A stretch of 64,000 bases of DNA from Pontibacillus chungwhensis. Lineage in GTDB: Bacteria > Bacillota > Bacilli > Bacillales > BH030062. The position numbers were made by a program, and so were the translations under genes. The stretch lies in NCBI RefSeq assembly GCF_030166655.1, contig NZ_CP126446.1:1922001-1986000 (forward strand). The letters are read 5' to 3'. The notes beneath the pieces were generated by a model that did not search any database, was not told the origin of the DNA, and saw nothing but the letters and a program-made list of their open reading frames with translations. Below, piece by piece: positions 18,815 to 27,705 of this stretch. The number at the start of each line of letters is the position of its first letter. Position 1 is the stretch's first letter.

Positions 18815-19667
18815 TCAAGCATCCAACCTCCGTGAAAAGCTAAAACATATTCAGTCTTCAAATGAAGCGAAAACAATAGCGGTTACGAGTGGAAAAGGGG
18901 GCGTCGGTAAATCGAACTTCGCTCTTAACTTCGGCCTCTCGTTAGCCGATAAGGGAAAACGAGTGCTGTTATTTGATCTTGATATTGGCATGGGAAACAT
19001 TGATATCCTAATGGGGCTGACTCCGAAAAGATCCATCGTAGACATGTTCGAAAACAATTTATCAATCTATGACATTATTGAAGAAGGACCTAAATCCCTT
19101 TCTTATATTGCGGGAGGGTCAGGGTTATCTACCATTTTTAATTTTCATGATGGGCGTATGGACTATTTCTTTGATCAATTAGAGAAGCTGATGCAAAGTT
19201 ATGATTATATTCTTTTTGATATGGGTGCAGGGATTACCCGTGAAGGAGTTCACTTTATCCTTGCGAGTAACGAATGTATTGTCGTGACAACCCCAGAGCC
19301 CACTTCTTTAACGGATGCTTATGCCATGATGAAGCACATTGATCAAAGGACAAAGGAGCTACCGATTCGGGTTGTTGTCAATCGTTCTTTCTCTAAAAAA
19401 TCCGGTCAGGAAACGCTTCACCGATTACAATCTGTAGCAGAGAAGTTTTTAGACCGTACTGTTTATCCCCTCGGGATTCTGCCAGATGACCGAACGGTAG
19501 TAAAAGCTGTCACAGCTCAAGTACCTTATACCATGTATAACGATAAAGCATCAGTGAGTAAAGCGTTGAAAGATATTGTTCATGATTATATCGGAGATGG
19601 AAGTTCGATCGCGCAACCAAAGCGTTCATTCTTATCCCGGCTAAAGCATTCTTTATTAGAAAGGTAG
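18807..19667 (+). CDS. flhG: Flagellar number regulator FlhG (MinD-like ATPase, YlxH)
   Basis: FlhG is a MinD-type ATPase that, with FlhF, controls flagellar number and pattern and also binds FliM/FliY. The 286-aa protein begins with a DQAxxLR motif (residues 3-9, DQASNLR), the element known to activate FlhF, then has the deviant Walker A KGGVGKS at 30-36, FDLDIGMGNID and a C-terminal amphipathic helix (SFLSRLKHSLLER) for membrane contact. GGAGGT lies upstream inside flhF. Confidence 0.96.
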   Translation: MNDQASNLREKLKHIQSSNEAKTIAVTSGKGGVGKSNFALNFGLSLADKGKRVLLFDLDIGMGNIDILMGLTPKRSIVDMFENNLSIYDIIEEGPKSLSYIAGGSGLSTIFNFHDGRMDYFFDQLEKLMQSYDYILFDMGAGITREGVHFILASNECIVVTTPEPTSLTDAYAMMKHIDQRTKELPIRVVVNRSFSKKSGQETLHRLQSVAEKFLDRTVYPLGILPDDRTVVKAVTAQVPYTMYNDKASVSKALKDIVHDYIGDGSSIAQPKRSFLSRLKHSLLER

Positions 19668-19674
19668 ATCGAAT

Positions 19675-20739
19675 ATGAACACCATTCGAGTATTGGTTGT
19701 CGATGATTCTGCCTTTATGAGAAAAATGATTCGGGATATTCTCGAAGCAGATCATCGGATTACGGTAGTTGGAACAGCAAGGAACGGAGAAGACGGACTT
19801 CTTAAGGTACAACAGTTATCTCCGGACATCATAACACTCGATGTAGAAATGCCTAAAATGGATGGTCTAACCTGTTTAAAAGAGATAATGAAAAATCACC
19901 CACTTCCTGTGGTTATGTTATCTAGTATGACTAAAAGTGGTGGGGAGAGCACTTTAAAAGCTATGGAATACGGCGCAGTTGATTTTATTGAAAAGCCTTC
20001 TGGTGCCATTTCTTTAAACATAGAGTCCATAGCTGAACAAATTGTAGGGAAAGTCATAGCAGCTTCAAGGGCGAATTTAAGAGAGGTTCAAAAAGCGCAG
20101 CAACCTCCGGTAAAGACGATTCATCCAAATCGATTTGCTTATTCAAAAAGCAAGCAAGATTTAGTAGCGATAGGAACTTCCACAGGGGGGCCTCGTGCTC
20201 TACAGCAAGTTCTTACAGCGCTGCCAGGAAACTTCCCTGCACCGATTGTAATCGTTCAGCACATGCCTCCTGGATTTACTCAATCTCTTGCGCTTCGACT
20301 TAATCGTTTGTGTAAGATTTCGGTTAAAGAAGCTGAGCATCAAGAGGTCCTCAAACCTGGTGTTGCGTACATAGCTCCTGGAGACTACCACATGAATATT
20401 CAACAGCAACAAACGAATTTAACTATTCACCTAGATCAGGCAGAGGCTAATAAAGGTCACAGACCAGCAGTAGATGTACTGTTTAACTCTATTGCTCACT
20501 TGCAACCGCTTAGTATGATTGCGGTTGTTATGACTGGGATGGGTTCAGATGGAGCACTAGGTGTAGAGCGGTTAAAAGCATCTAGCCATGCTGTAACTGT
20601 GATCGCAGAGTCAGAAGAATCATCCATTGTATTTGGAATGCCTAAAGCAGCAATTCTAACTAATTTAGTGGATGAAATTGTACATGTAAATGAGATCAGC
20701 CTAGCCCTCATGAAAAGGATAGGCGGACATAAGGGGTGA
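19675..20739 (+). CDS. cheB: Chemotaxis protein-glutamate methylesterase/deamidase CheB
   Basis: CheB removes methyl groups from chemoreceptors during adaptation. The 354-aa protein has an N-terminal receiver domain with D10-D11 and phospho-acceptor D56, and a C-terminal methylesterase domain with the catalytic serine in GTSTGGP, histidine in VQHMPPGFT and aspartate in GMGSDGALG. The ribosome binding site (GAAAGG) is weak and lies in the end of flhG. It opens the che cluster of the operon. Confidence 0.97.
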   Translation: MNTIRVLVVDDSAFMRKMIRDILEADHRITVVGTARNGEDGLLKVQQLSPDIITLDVEMPKMDGLTCLKEIMKNHPLPVVMLSSMTKSGGESTLKAMEYGAVDFIEKPSGAISLNIESIAEQIVGKVIAASRANLREVQKAQQPPVKTIHPNRFAYSKSKQDLVAIGTSTGGPRALQQVLTALPGNFPAPIVIVQHMPPGFTQSLALRLNRLCKISVKEAEHQEVLKPGVAYIAPGDYHMNIQQQQTNLTIHLDQAEANKGHRPAVDVLFNSIAHLQPLSMIAVVMTGMGSDGALGVERLKASSHAVTVIAESEESSIVFGMPKAAILTNLVDEIVHVNEISLALMKRIGGHKG

Positions 20740-20746
20740 AGGTTAT

Positions 20747-22834
20747 ATGGAAATGAGCCAATATTTAGAGGTTTTTATTGAAGAAAGCAAAGAGCATCTA
20801 CAAACTGTGAATGATTCTCTGCTGAAGCTAGAGAAGAATCCAGAAGACTTAAGTATTGTCCAGGAGATTTTTCGGGCTGCTCATACATTAAAAGGTATGT
20901 CAGCTACAATGAATTATCAGGATTTAGCAAATCTAACCCATAAGATGGAAAATGTTTTAGACCTCATTCGAAATCATAAAATTCACGTAGACAGTGACTT
21001 ATTAGATATTATTTTCGATGGTGTAGATGATTTAGAGGCCATGGTAGGTGATATCGCAAGTGGTGGTCAAGGAGAGCGGGATGTTAAGGAAGTTGTGGAA
21101 AAACTTGAACGAATCGAAAAAGGGGAAACCCCAACTTCGGTCCAAAAATCCGAGGCGGTTTCACAGATGGAAGAAAACCATTCACATGATCATCCAAATC
21201 AACTTATCTTGGATGAATTTCAACGGACGTTATTAATGGAATCTGCTGAACAAGGGTTCTCAAATTATGAAATTACCGTTACCTTAACACAGGATTGCAT
21301 GTTGAAAGGCGCAAGGGTATACATGGTGTTTGAAGTGTTAGAACAAGTAGGGGAAGTGGCTCAATCAGCTCCTTCAGTTGATCAGTTAGAGGAAGAGAAT
21401 TTCGATTTAGAATTTAAAGTTCTTCTACTTTCAACTCATGAGAAAGAAGATATTAAAGCTCGTATATTAAAAGTTTCAGAAATTGACACTGTTCATGTCG
21501 TACAAGTAACTGCTGAAGACTATGTAACTGCTAATTCAGCAGAATCAAAAGAATTAAATAATGTGTCCTCTGAGCAAGAGACAAAAGAGAGTATTGAAAA
21601 TGCGTCTGTAGCAGTTGCTGTGAAGGAAAAGTCAACTACTTCCGAAGCCCAAAAAACGAACGAAAACACACCCCAAAAGGCGGCTCAAAGCAAAACCATA
21701 CGGGTAAACATTGACCGGTTAGATGTGTTAATGAACTTATTTGAAGAGCTCGTAATTGATCGAGGGCGCTTAGAGCAAATTTCTACAGATTTAAACCATT
21801 CAGAACTTCAAGAAACAGTTGAGCGCATGTCCCGTATTTCTGGGGATCTACAGAATATTATCCTCAATATGCGTATGGTTCCTGTTGAACAAGTATTTAA
21901 CCGATTCCCTCGAATGGTGCGTCAATTAGCAAGAGATTTAAATAAGAAGGTGAACCTCGTTGTCGAAGGAGCTGAAACAGAGCTTGATCGAACTGTTATT
22001 GACGAGATTGGAGACCCGCTCGTTCACTTAATCAGAAATTCTCTTGACCACGGCATTGAGACACCAGAAAGTCGTGTGGAAAAAGGAAAACCAGAGGAAG
22101 GGAACCTTAAACTCCAGGCTTATCATAGTGGTAACCACGTCTTCATAGAGATTTCTGATGATGGCGGAGGAATCAATAGGGATAAGGTTCTTCAAAAAGC
22201 AATGAATAATGGGCTTGTCACCGCCGAGCAGGCATCTAGTTTAACCGATCAGCAGGTCTTTGATTTTATTATGTCTAGCGGGTTCTCGACTGCTGATAAA
22301 ATCTCGGACGTCTCAGGGCGAGGTGTTGGATTGGACGTTGTGAAGAACACAATTGAATCACTTGGTGGTTCTATAACCATTGATTCTGCACCTGATCAGG
22401 GTTCTGTTTTTTCTATTCAATTACCTCTGACGTTATCAATCATTTCCGTTATGTTGGTTGAGGTACAACAAGAAAAATACGCTGTTCCTCTCTCATCGAT
22501 AATTGAAACGGCAATTGTAAAGAAAGAAGATATTATGCATGCTCATAATAAACAAGTAATTGACTTCAGAGGACGCGTGGTTCCTCTTGTGTCCCTTGAG
22601 GATGTGTTTGAAGTGCCTCAAGAAACTGAGAAGGGTGACTATTATTCAATCGTAATCGTACGTAAGGGAGAGAAGATGGCTGGGCTTGTTGTAGATTCGT
22701 TCATAGGGCAACAAGAGGTTGTTCTCAAATCGCTCGGAAACTATCTCCAGAACGTATTCGCCATTTCGGGAGCCACTATTCTTGGCGATGGTCAAGTTGC
22801 GCTTATTATCGATAGCAATGCACTTATTAAATAA
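20747..22834 (+). CDS. cheA: Chemotaxis histidine kinase CheA
   Basis: CheA autophosphorylates under receptor control and passes phosphate to CheY and CheB. The 695-aa protein shows the P1 HPt domain with His46 (RAAHTLKG), a P2 docking domain, a charged linker (about 255-320), the P3 dimerisation helices, the ATPase domain (LIRNSLDHGIE, DDGGGI, GRGVGLD) and a C-terminal CheW-like P5 domain. Family length is about 670 aa; the P2-P3 linker is slightly longer here. GGGGTGAAGG precedes the ATG. Confidence 0.98.
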   Translation: MEMSQYLEVFIEESKEHLQTVNDSLLKLEKNPEDLSIVQEIFRAAHTLKGMSATMNYQDLANLTHKMENVLDLIRNHKIHVDSDLLDIIFDGVDDLEAMVGDIASGGQGERDVKEVVEKLERIEKGETPTSVQKSEAVSQMEENHSHDHPNQLILDEFQRTLLMESAEQGFSNYEITVTLTQDCMLKGARVYMVFEVLEQVGEVAQSAPSVDQLEEENFDLEFKVLLLSTHEKEDIKARILKVSEIDTVHVVQVTAEDYVTANSAESKELNNVSSEQETKESIENASVAVAVKEKSTTSEAQKTNENTPQKAAQSKTIRVNIDRLDVLMNLFEELVIDRGRLEQISTDLNHSELQETVERMSRISGDLQNIILNMRMVPVEQVFNRFPRMVRQLARDLNKKVNLVVEGAETELDRTVIDEIGDPLVHLIRNSLDHGIETPESRVEKGKPEEGNLKLQAYHSGNHVFIEISDDGGGINRDKVLQKAMNNGLVTAEQASSLTDQQVFDFIMSSGFSTADKISDVSGRGVGLDVVKNTIESLGGSITIDSAPDQGSVFSIQLPLTLSIISVMLVEVQQEKYAVPLSSIIETAIVKKEDIMHAHNKQVIDFRGRVVPLVSLEDVFEVPQETEKGDYYSIVIVRKGEKMAGLVVDSFIGQQEVVLKSLGNYLQNVFAISGATILGDGQVALIIDSNALIK

Positions 22835-22848
22835 GGGGGTAAAGGGCA

Positions 22849-23316
22849 ATGGAAAATCATGCAGAAGACGTGAAAGTAATTGTGTTCCAATTACAAAATG
22901 AAGAATACGGAGTCCCTGTAGGACGAGTTGGTTCGATTGAAAGAATGATGCCGATTACACGTGTGCCACGGACTGTTTCTTTCGTAAAAGGTGTGATGAA
23001 CCTAAGAGGGGTGGTCACACCCATTATAGATTTGCGGGAGCGCTTTGGTATTGAAGGTACTTCTTACGATGAGAGTACCAGAATTATTATCGTGCACCTT
23101 GATGATATGGAGGTTGGGCTTGTGGTGGATTCGGCTAATGATGTCATTGATATTCCAAGTGGAACCATTGAGCCTCCACCAGAAGTAGTTGGAACAGTAG
23201 ATGCTGATTACATAAGCGGAGTGGCAAAGTTGGACCGCCGACTTCTGATTCTCTTAAATTTAGAAGAAGTGCTTTCTGAACAAGAAATAAGACAGTTGCA
23301 GTCTATTGAAGGTTAA
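22849..23316 (+). CDS. cheW: Chemotaxis coupling protein CheW
   Basis: CheW links CheA to chemoreceptors at the cell pole. The 155-aa protein is a single CheW/SH3-like domain with VGSIERMMPITRVPR, VKGVMNLRGVVTPIIDLR and a C-terminal LLILLNLEEVL. AAGGGGGTAAAGG is the ribosome binding site. It sits between cheA and cheC as in B. subtilis. Confidence 0.97.
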   Translation: MENHAEDVKVIVFQLQNEEYGVPVGRVGSIERMMPITRVPRTVSFVKGVMNLRGVVTPIIDLRERFGIEGTSYDESTRIIIVHLDDMEVGLVVDSANDVIDIPSGTIEPPPEVVGTVDADYISGVAKLDRRLLILLNLEEVLSEQEIRQLQSIEG

Positions 23317-23322
23317 AAGCAG

Positions 23323-23964
23323 ATGAAATTTGAAGAACAATTTACTTCTTATCATTTAGATGTTTTAAAAGAAATCGGAAATATAGGGGCGGGTAATGCG
23401 GCCACATCCTTATCCAAACTACTGCAACGAAAAATTGACATGAAAGTACCATCTGTAAGAGTCGTAGGTTTTGATGAAGTTATGGATATAGTAGGAGGAG
23501 CGGAACGTACGATCGTTTCCGTTTTCCTTCGTATCGAAGGAGATGCTCCTGGGAATATGTTCTTTATCATGTCACCAGGCCAAGCCAGTCGCTTTGTGAG
23601 GCATATGACAGGGGAGCAGGAATTTGATTTTAACGCACCACCATATTCGGAATTGTCTCTATCATCCGTACAAGAATTAGGGAATATTTTATCAGGATCC
23701 TATTTATCTTCTATGTCAGATTTTACCCAGTTATCCCTTTACCCATCTGTGCCATCTATAGCAATTGACATGGTTGGCGCAGTACTTAGCTTCGGGTTAC
23801 TAGAGCTGTCACAGGTTAGTGATTATGCCATTGTTATTGACACTACGTTTGTAGATGAAGAATATCAAGAGGAAGAAGTGAAAGGTCACTTTTTCTTGCT
23901 CCCTGATCCGGCTTCATTTGAAACGATTTTCGCATCTCTTGGAGTATCTTCTAATGAGTCGTGA
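23323..23964 (+). CDS. cheC: CheY-P phosphatase CheC
   Basis: CheC dephosphorylates CheY-P, an activity enhanced by CheD. The 213-aa protein has two phosphatase motifs of the form [DS]xxxExxN: DVLKEIGN near residue 14 and SSVQELGN near 113, both followed by the conserved proline about 22 residues on. It lacks the FliN-like domain of FliY. The stop overlaps cheD by 11 bases. Confidence 0.97.
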   Translation: MKFEEQFTSYHLDVLKEIGNIGAGNAATSLSKLLQRKIDMKVPSVRVVGFDEVMDIVGGAERTIVSVFLRIEGDAPGNMFFIMSPGQASRFVRHMTGEQEFDFNAPPYSELSLSSVQELGNILSGSYLSSMSDFTQLSLYPSVPSIAIDMVGAVLSFGLLELSQVSDYAIVIDTTFVDEEYQEEEVKGHFFLLPDPASFETIFASLGVSSNES

Positions 23965-24439
23965 ACAGGTTGTGAAGGTGGGGATCGCTGACTTCAATGT
24001 AGTTCGCGAACCAAATGTGATTCGAACTTCTGGGTTAGGTTCATGTATAGGGGTAGTTATCTATGATTTACGAGCGAAATTAGCAGGTATGGCCCACATT
24101 ATGCTCCCCGATTCGACGATGGCTAAGGGAGAACGTATGAAAGAGGCGAAATATGCGGATACAGCTATTCCGCTCTTAATGGAACTGTTGAAAGAAGAAG
24201 GAGGCCGTTCATTTAAAGCTAAGCTTGCAGGAGGGGCTCAAATGTTTCAGTTTTCAAACAATGATATGATGCGTATCGGTCCCCGTAATCTAGAAGCCGT
24301 GAAAAAACAGTTGAAATCGTGCAGCATTCCTGTTGTAGCAGAAGATTGCGGAGGAAGTAATGGACGTACGATAGAATTTGATCCTTCAAGTGGAATAATG
24401 CAAATTAGAACAGTAAATAAAGGTGTGACAGAAATTTGA
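23954..24439 (+). CDS. cheD: Chemoreceptor glutamine deamidase CheD
   Basis: CheD deamidates receptor glutamines and forms an adaptation loop with CheC. The 161-aa protein shows the catalytic cysteine in [11 protein letters not shown] and histidine in MAHIMLPDS, then [11 protein letters not shown] and a KLAGGAQMF block. ATG 23954 with GGAG at 23941 gives the family N-terminus; an earlier in-frame start at 23918 would overlap cheC further without a ribosome binding site. Confidence 0.96.
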   Translation: MSREQVVKVGIADFNVVREPNVIRTSGLGSCIGVVIYDLRAKLAGMAHIMLPDSTMAKGERMKEAKYADTAIPLLMELLKEEGGRSFKAKLAGGAQMFQFSNNDMMRIGPRNLEAVKKQLKSCSIPVVAEDCGGSNGRTIEFDPSSGIMQIRTVNKGVTEI

Positions 24440-24780
24440 TGGTTGGTTCGATATTATGGAATCTCCTCTTTGCTATCCTAGGAGCAATACTTACTTTAAG
24501 CCTATCCTATTCAGGTCATACAACCTCAACTACTTCTATAAAAGTAGGGGTTGTTTTCTTGGTCTTCTATTTATTTATGTATCTTTTTAGAAGGGTAATG
24601 GGAATGGCCCTTGTATCCAATTCTAATGGATCAAAAGAAGAGGTGGCATTTGAAGATGCTACCGATGAAACGTTACAGGAAACAAGCGAAAGGGAAGAAG
24701 GAAAGCAGGGTGAACAATCAGAAGACCAAATTAAGCAAACATCAGATATGGTGCGGGCTTTATTAAATGAAGAAGAATAA
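24439..24780 (+). CDS. Small membrane protein of unknown function between cheD and sigD
   Basis: A 113-aa protein I do not recognise. It starts with two hydrophobic helices (about residues 2-22 and 31-52, the second ending in the basic FRR) and continues in a strongly acidic Glu/Gln/Ser-rich cytoplasmic tail ending MVRALLNEEE. The cheD stop overlaps its ATG (TGATG), so it is translated with cheD; a TTG at 24436 is an alternative start. B. subtilis has no gene at this place. Position in the operon suggests a motility or sigma-D-related role, but nothing in the sequence shows one. Confidence 0.82.
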   Translation: MVGSILWNLLFAILGAILTLSLSYSGHTTSTTSIKVGVVFLVFYLFMYLFRRVMGMALVSNSNGSKEEVAFEDATDETLQETSEREEGKQGEQSEDQIKQTSDMVRALLNEEE

Positions 24781-24813
24781 GAAGCAGCTATAAGAACAAT
24801 GAGGAGGGTATCT

Positions 24814-25590
24814 ATGACCAACAATTCGGCTCCTCAAGAAGAAATTCTATGGGAGCAATGGCACAATGAACGAGATGTAGAGGCTGGCGATGAGCTTGTA
24901 AAGAGATATATGCACCTTGTCATGTATCATGTGCAACGAATTGCTGCTCATCTACCTCAAAGTGTCAGTAAAGAAGATATCAGGAGTTTAGGATTAATCG
25001 GACTTTATGATGCGCTTGAAAAATTTGATGTCACTCGTGATTTAAAATTTGATACGTATGCTTCTTTTCGGGTTAGAGGTGCCATTATGGATGGACTTCG
25101 AAAAGAAGATTGGCTGCCTCGTTCCATCCGTGATAAATCGAAGAGGATTGAGCAAGCGGCAGATCAATTAGAGCAGCAGCTTCAAAGAGAAGCAACTTCA
25201 AAAGAGGTGGCAGATAGGTTAGGGGTATCCGAACAGGAAGTAGATTCTGTAATGAAAGATACCGTGTTTGCGAATCTTTTATCTATTGAAGAGAAGCCAA
25301 AAGATACAAAAGATGAGCATAAAGAGGGTATAGGATACTCCTTGCCCGATCAAAACACACCCACCCCCCATGATCAACTGGTTAAAGAGGAGAACTATCA
25401 GGATTTAGCTCAAGGGATCCAGCAATTAAATGAAAAAGAACAACTAGTAGTGAGCTTGTTTTATCAAGAAGAGCTAACGCTAACAGAGATCGGTCATGTT
25501 ATGAGCTTAACTACATCACGAATCTCGCAAATCCATGCACGTGCATTATTTAAGCTAAGAAATGTGCTGAAAGATACGATAAGCATGTAA
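24814..25590 (+). CDS. sigD: RNA polymerase sigma factor SigD (FliA type)
   Basis: Sigma-D directs transcription of filament, late chemotaxis and autolysin genes. The 258-aa protein has region 2 (LGLIGLYDALEKFDVTRDLKFDTYASFRVRG in two blocks), region 3 and region 4 with a helix-turn-helix (LTEIGHVMSLTTSRISQIHARA). ATG 24814 is chosen for GAGGAGGG just ahead; a start at 24799 would contain that site. Its late place in the long operon is known in B. subtilis to matter for motile-cell switching. Confidence 0.97.
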   Translation: MTNNSAPQEEILWEQWHNERDVEAGDELVKRYMHLVMYHVQRIAAHLPQSVSKEDIRSLGLIGLYDALEKFDVTRDLKFDTYASFRVRGAIMDGLRKEDWLPRSIRDKSKRIEQAADQLEQQLQREATSKEVADRLGVSEQEVDSVMKDTVFANLLSIEEKPKDTKDEHKEGIGYSLPDQNTPTPHDQLVKEENYQDLAQGIQQLNEKEQLVVSLFYQEELTLTEIGHVMSLTTSRISQIHARALFKLRNVLKDTISM

Positions 25591-25605
25591 GATGGGGGTG
25601 AGTAA

Positions 25606-26997
25606 ATGGGGATCATTGAAGGTTTTTCAGATTATTTTGGGGTGCAAATCACCCCTGACAAAATGTCGGCCACTCTTTTATTGAAAAAGGCATATCATAC
25701 AGAACTCTCTTTCTCAAAAGACGATCTGTTAGAAACTTTATTAGAATATGGAGTTCGTTCTGGCTTGAGAGAAGACCATCTCCAGCTTGTTGTTTCAGGT
25801 GCTGAAGAGGTGGCGTTTCCTCTTGTGGTAGCAGCAGGGACCCCCTCTGAAGATGGAGTGGACGGGAGGGTCCAATATGAAAAGGAACTTTCTCGTTCTT
25901 TCTCCTATGAAGGAAAAAGCAATGTGAACTTTCGAGATGTAATCAGAATACCATCGGTTCACGCTGGTGATCCCTTGCTTACTATAACTCAACCAACGGA
26001 TGGACGTTCTGGGATGACCATAACAGGTGAAGAGGTGCCTCCTAAACCCGGGCGTTCCGTTGTTCTCCGTCCGGGTCAAAATGTCGAATGGAACAAGAGA
26101 GAACAAAGGATGTACGCTACATCCGATGGCCAAATTTCCGTAGGAGACAGAAGTGTTCATGTCTATCCTCTATATGAAGTTCCTGGGGATGTTACGATGA
26201 GAACAGGGAATATTGATTTTGTAGGTAGCGTGTCGATACGTGGAAATGTACCAACAGGGTATTCCATTAAAGCGACAGGAGATGTGACCATTACGGGACT
26301 TTTAGAAGGTTCAAGCGTTGAAGCCGGAGGATCTGTATATATATCTGAAGGCATAGCTGGTCATGGGAAGGGATGGGTACAAGCAGGCACGGATGTGAAA
26401 TGTGGATATATAAATCAGGGGAAGATTGAAGCATCGCGGGACGTGTTTGTTGAAAATTCGATTATACATAGTGAAGTCGTAGCAAGAAAACATATATATT
26501 GTCAAAAAGGTAATATCATAGGTGGTGCTCTATCTTCAGGGTCTTCGATTGAAGCCAAAGATGTAGGAAATAAAATGAATACCCCTACTTCTATTTATGT
26601 AGGTTCTAATAAAAAGCTTATAGAATTGCAACAAGAGCTTGAACAAGAGCAAGTTGGGTTAATGGACACCTTACATAAACTCTCGTTAATCGGAGACAAA
26701 TTGCATGAGAAACAAGAGAAAACGGGATTAAGTGCAAAAGAGAGAATCACTCTCTTACGTCAACGTAACTCTTATGAACAAGCCTACAATAGATTGCAGC
26801 TGGTAAAAGAAGAATTAAAAGAGCTTGTTCCAGATTATGAGGGTGGGGAAGAAGCATACTTTATTACCCACGGTACACTATTTGCTAATGTGACCGTCTC
26901 CTTTGGGAAATACAAGCGAAAAGAAATCAGGAACTTTACCAATGTAAAATCTGTTTTTCATAATGGAGAAGTGTTGATACGCAGTATGGAGGAATAA
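25606..26997 (+). CDS. FapA-family (DUF342) flagellar assembly protein
   Basis: A 463-aa DUF342/FapA protein. The N-terminal 150 residues form the wing domain, including a DGRSGMTITGEEVPPKPGR-type block. The middle (about 180-320) is a right-handed beta-helix of repeated short strands (DVTMRTGNIDF, SVSIRGNVP, DVTITGLLEG, SVYISEGIAG, DVKCGYINQG, DVFVENSIIH). A coiled coil (about 335-400) and a small C-terminal domain follow. In Vibrio, FapA affects FlhF-dependent flagellation; its role in Bacillaceae is not established. It lies between sigD and swrB, where B. subtilis has no gene. GGGGGTGAG precedes the ATG. Confidence 0.88.
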   Translation: MGIIEGFSDYFGVQITPDKMSATLLLKKAYHTELSFSKDDLLETLLEYGVRSGLREDHLQLVVSGAEEVAFPLVVAAGTPSEDGVDGRVQYEKELSRSFSYEGKSNVNFRDVIRIPSVHAGDPLLTITQPTDGRSGMTITGEEVPPKPGRSVVLRPGQNVEWNKREQRMYATSDGQISVGDRSVHVYPLYEVPGDVTMRTGNIDFVGSVSIRGNVPTGYSIKATGDVTITGLLEGSSVEAGGSVYISEGIAGHGKGWVQAGTDVKCGYINQGKIEASRDVFVENSIIHSEVVARKHIYCQKGNIIGGALSSGSSIEAKDVGNKMNTPTSIYVGSNKKLIELQQELEQEQVGLMDTLHKLSLIGDKLHEKQEKTGLSAKERITLLRQRNSYEQAYNRLQLVKEELKELVPDYEGGEEAYFITHGTLFANVTVSFGKYKRKEIRNFTNVKSVFHNGEVLIRSMEE

Positions 26998-27031
26998 AAC
27001 AACAAGGGCTTTTAGTTAAGGGGGGACAACC

Positions 27032-27553
27032 ATGACTACCTATTTACTGGTCATTAGTTTTTTATTACATGGTATTCTACTAGTGGCAATTGTACTTCTC
27101 TCCTTGAGAGTTTCAAAGGCAAAGGAAATCGAAAAGCGACAGGCTCAAGTTGCTAAAGAGATAGAAGACACCTTCACAGCATACTTGCTTGAAATAAAAG
27201 AGGAAAATGAGCGTCTACTGAATAAATTAGAAGAAAATGGTGAGAATGGGGAGAGGGTTCGGGTCCAAGAAGAACGTTACAATGCCCCTCAAGAAACGAA
27301 AAAGCAACAGGATCATCCAACCTCTGAACCAGTCACTTTCAAAGAAGCTGAGGAGGATTCGTTACCTGCGGAGATGCCAGTTGAATATAAACCACCCTTG
27401 CCAGAGGAACAAGTCGATTATCAACCTTCGATAGAGTCACGTATCCTACAAATGTATAAACAAGGGGCTACTGTGGAGCAAATTGCAAAGCGTTTAGACC
27501 GTGGCACAACAGAAATTGAACTTACGCTGAAATTTCAATTAAGAATGTCATAA
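27032..27553 (+). CDS. swrB: Swarming motility protein SwrB
   Basis: SwrB (YlxL) is a single-pass membrane protein that in B. subtilis promotes activity of the flagellar export apparatus during basal body assembly. The 173-aa product has an N-terminal membrane helix (about residues 4-25), a coiled coil (30-70), an acidic Pro/Glu-rich linker and a C-terminal helix-turn-helix-like segment ILQMYKQGATVEQIAKRLDR. AAGGGGGG precedes the ATG. It is the last gene of the fla/che operon; the rpsB promoter follows. Confidence 0.9.
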   Translation: MTTYLLVISFLLHGILLVAIVLLSLRVSKAKEIEKRQAQVAKEIEDTFTAYLLEIKEENERLLNKLEENGENGERVRVQEERYNAPQETKKQQDHPTSEPVTFKEAEEDSLPAEMPVEYKPPLPEEQVDYQPSIESRILQMYKQGATVEQIAKRLDRGTTEIELTLKFQLRMS

Positions 27554-27559
27554 TTATTC

Positions 27560-27588
27560 TTGCTTGGAATGGTGTCGTATGATATATT
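27560..27588 (+). promoter_or_regulatory. Sigma-A promoter of rpsB
   Basis: TTGCTT at 27560-27565 and TATATT at 27583-27588 are separated by 17 bases. Transcription would begin near 27595, giving a leader of about 110 bases before rpsB. Confidence 0.75.
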
Positions 27589-27594
27589 TATTTT

Positions 27595-27705
27595 TGGTGT
27601 TAGTACACACGCTTGTCGATTCATGCGGGTGGTGCTCATGTAATGAGTTCCGTAATGAAGATGAGACAGGCGGAGGATAACAAATAACCATTAGGAGGAA
27701 ACATC
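27595..27705 (+). ncRNA. Structured rpsB leader RNA
   Basis: The leader folds into three nested stems: CGCTTGTC (27610-27617) with GACAGGCG (27665-27672), one G-U pair; TCATGCGG (27621-27628) with CCGTAATGA (27650-27658), one bulged A and one G-U; and CTCAT (27635-27639) with ATGAG (27643-27647). No T-run follows, so it does not look like a terminator. Feedback control by protein S2 is known in other bacteria, but a link to this fold is inference. Confidence 0.6.

Noticed and set aside
18925-18952. TTAA...GCCGATAA resembling a sigma-D promoter inside flhG
   Set aside because: The -35 is not TAAA, the spacing is 16, and the site lies within coding sequence with no gene start downstream that needs it.
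21048-21236. Short + strand frame inside cheA
   Set aside because: Out-of-frame shadow of cheA with no ribosome binding site or recognisable pattern.
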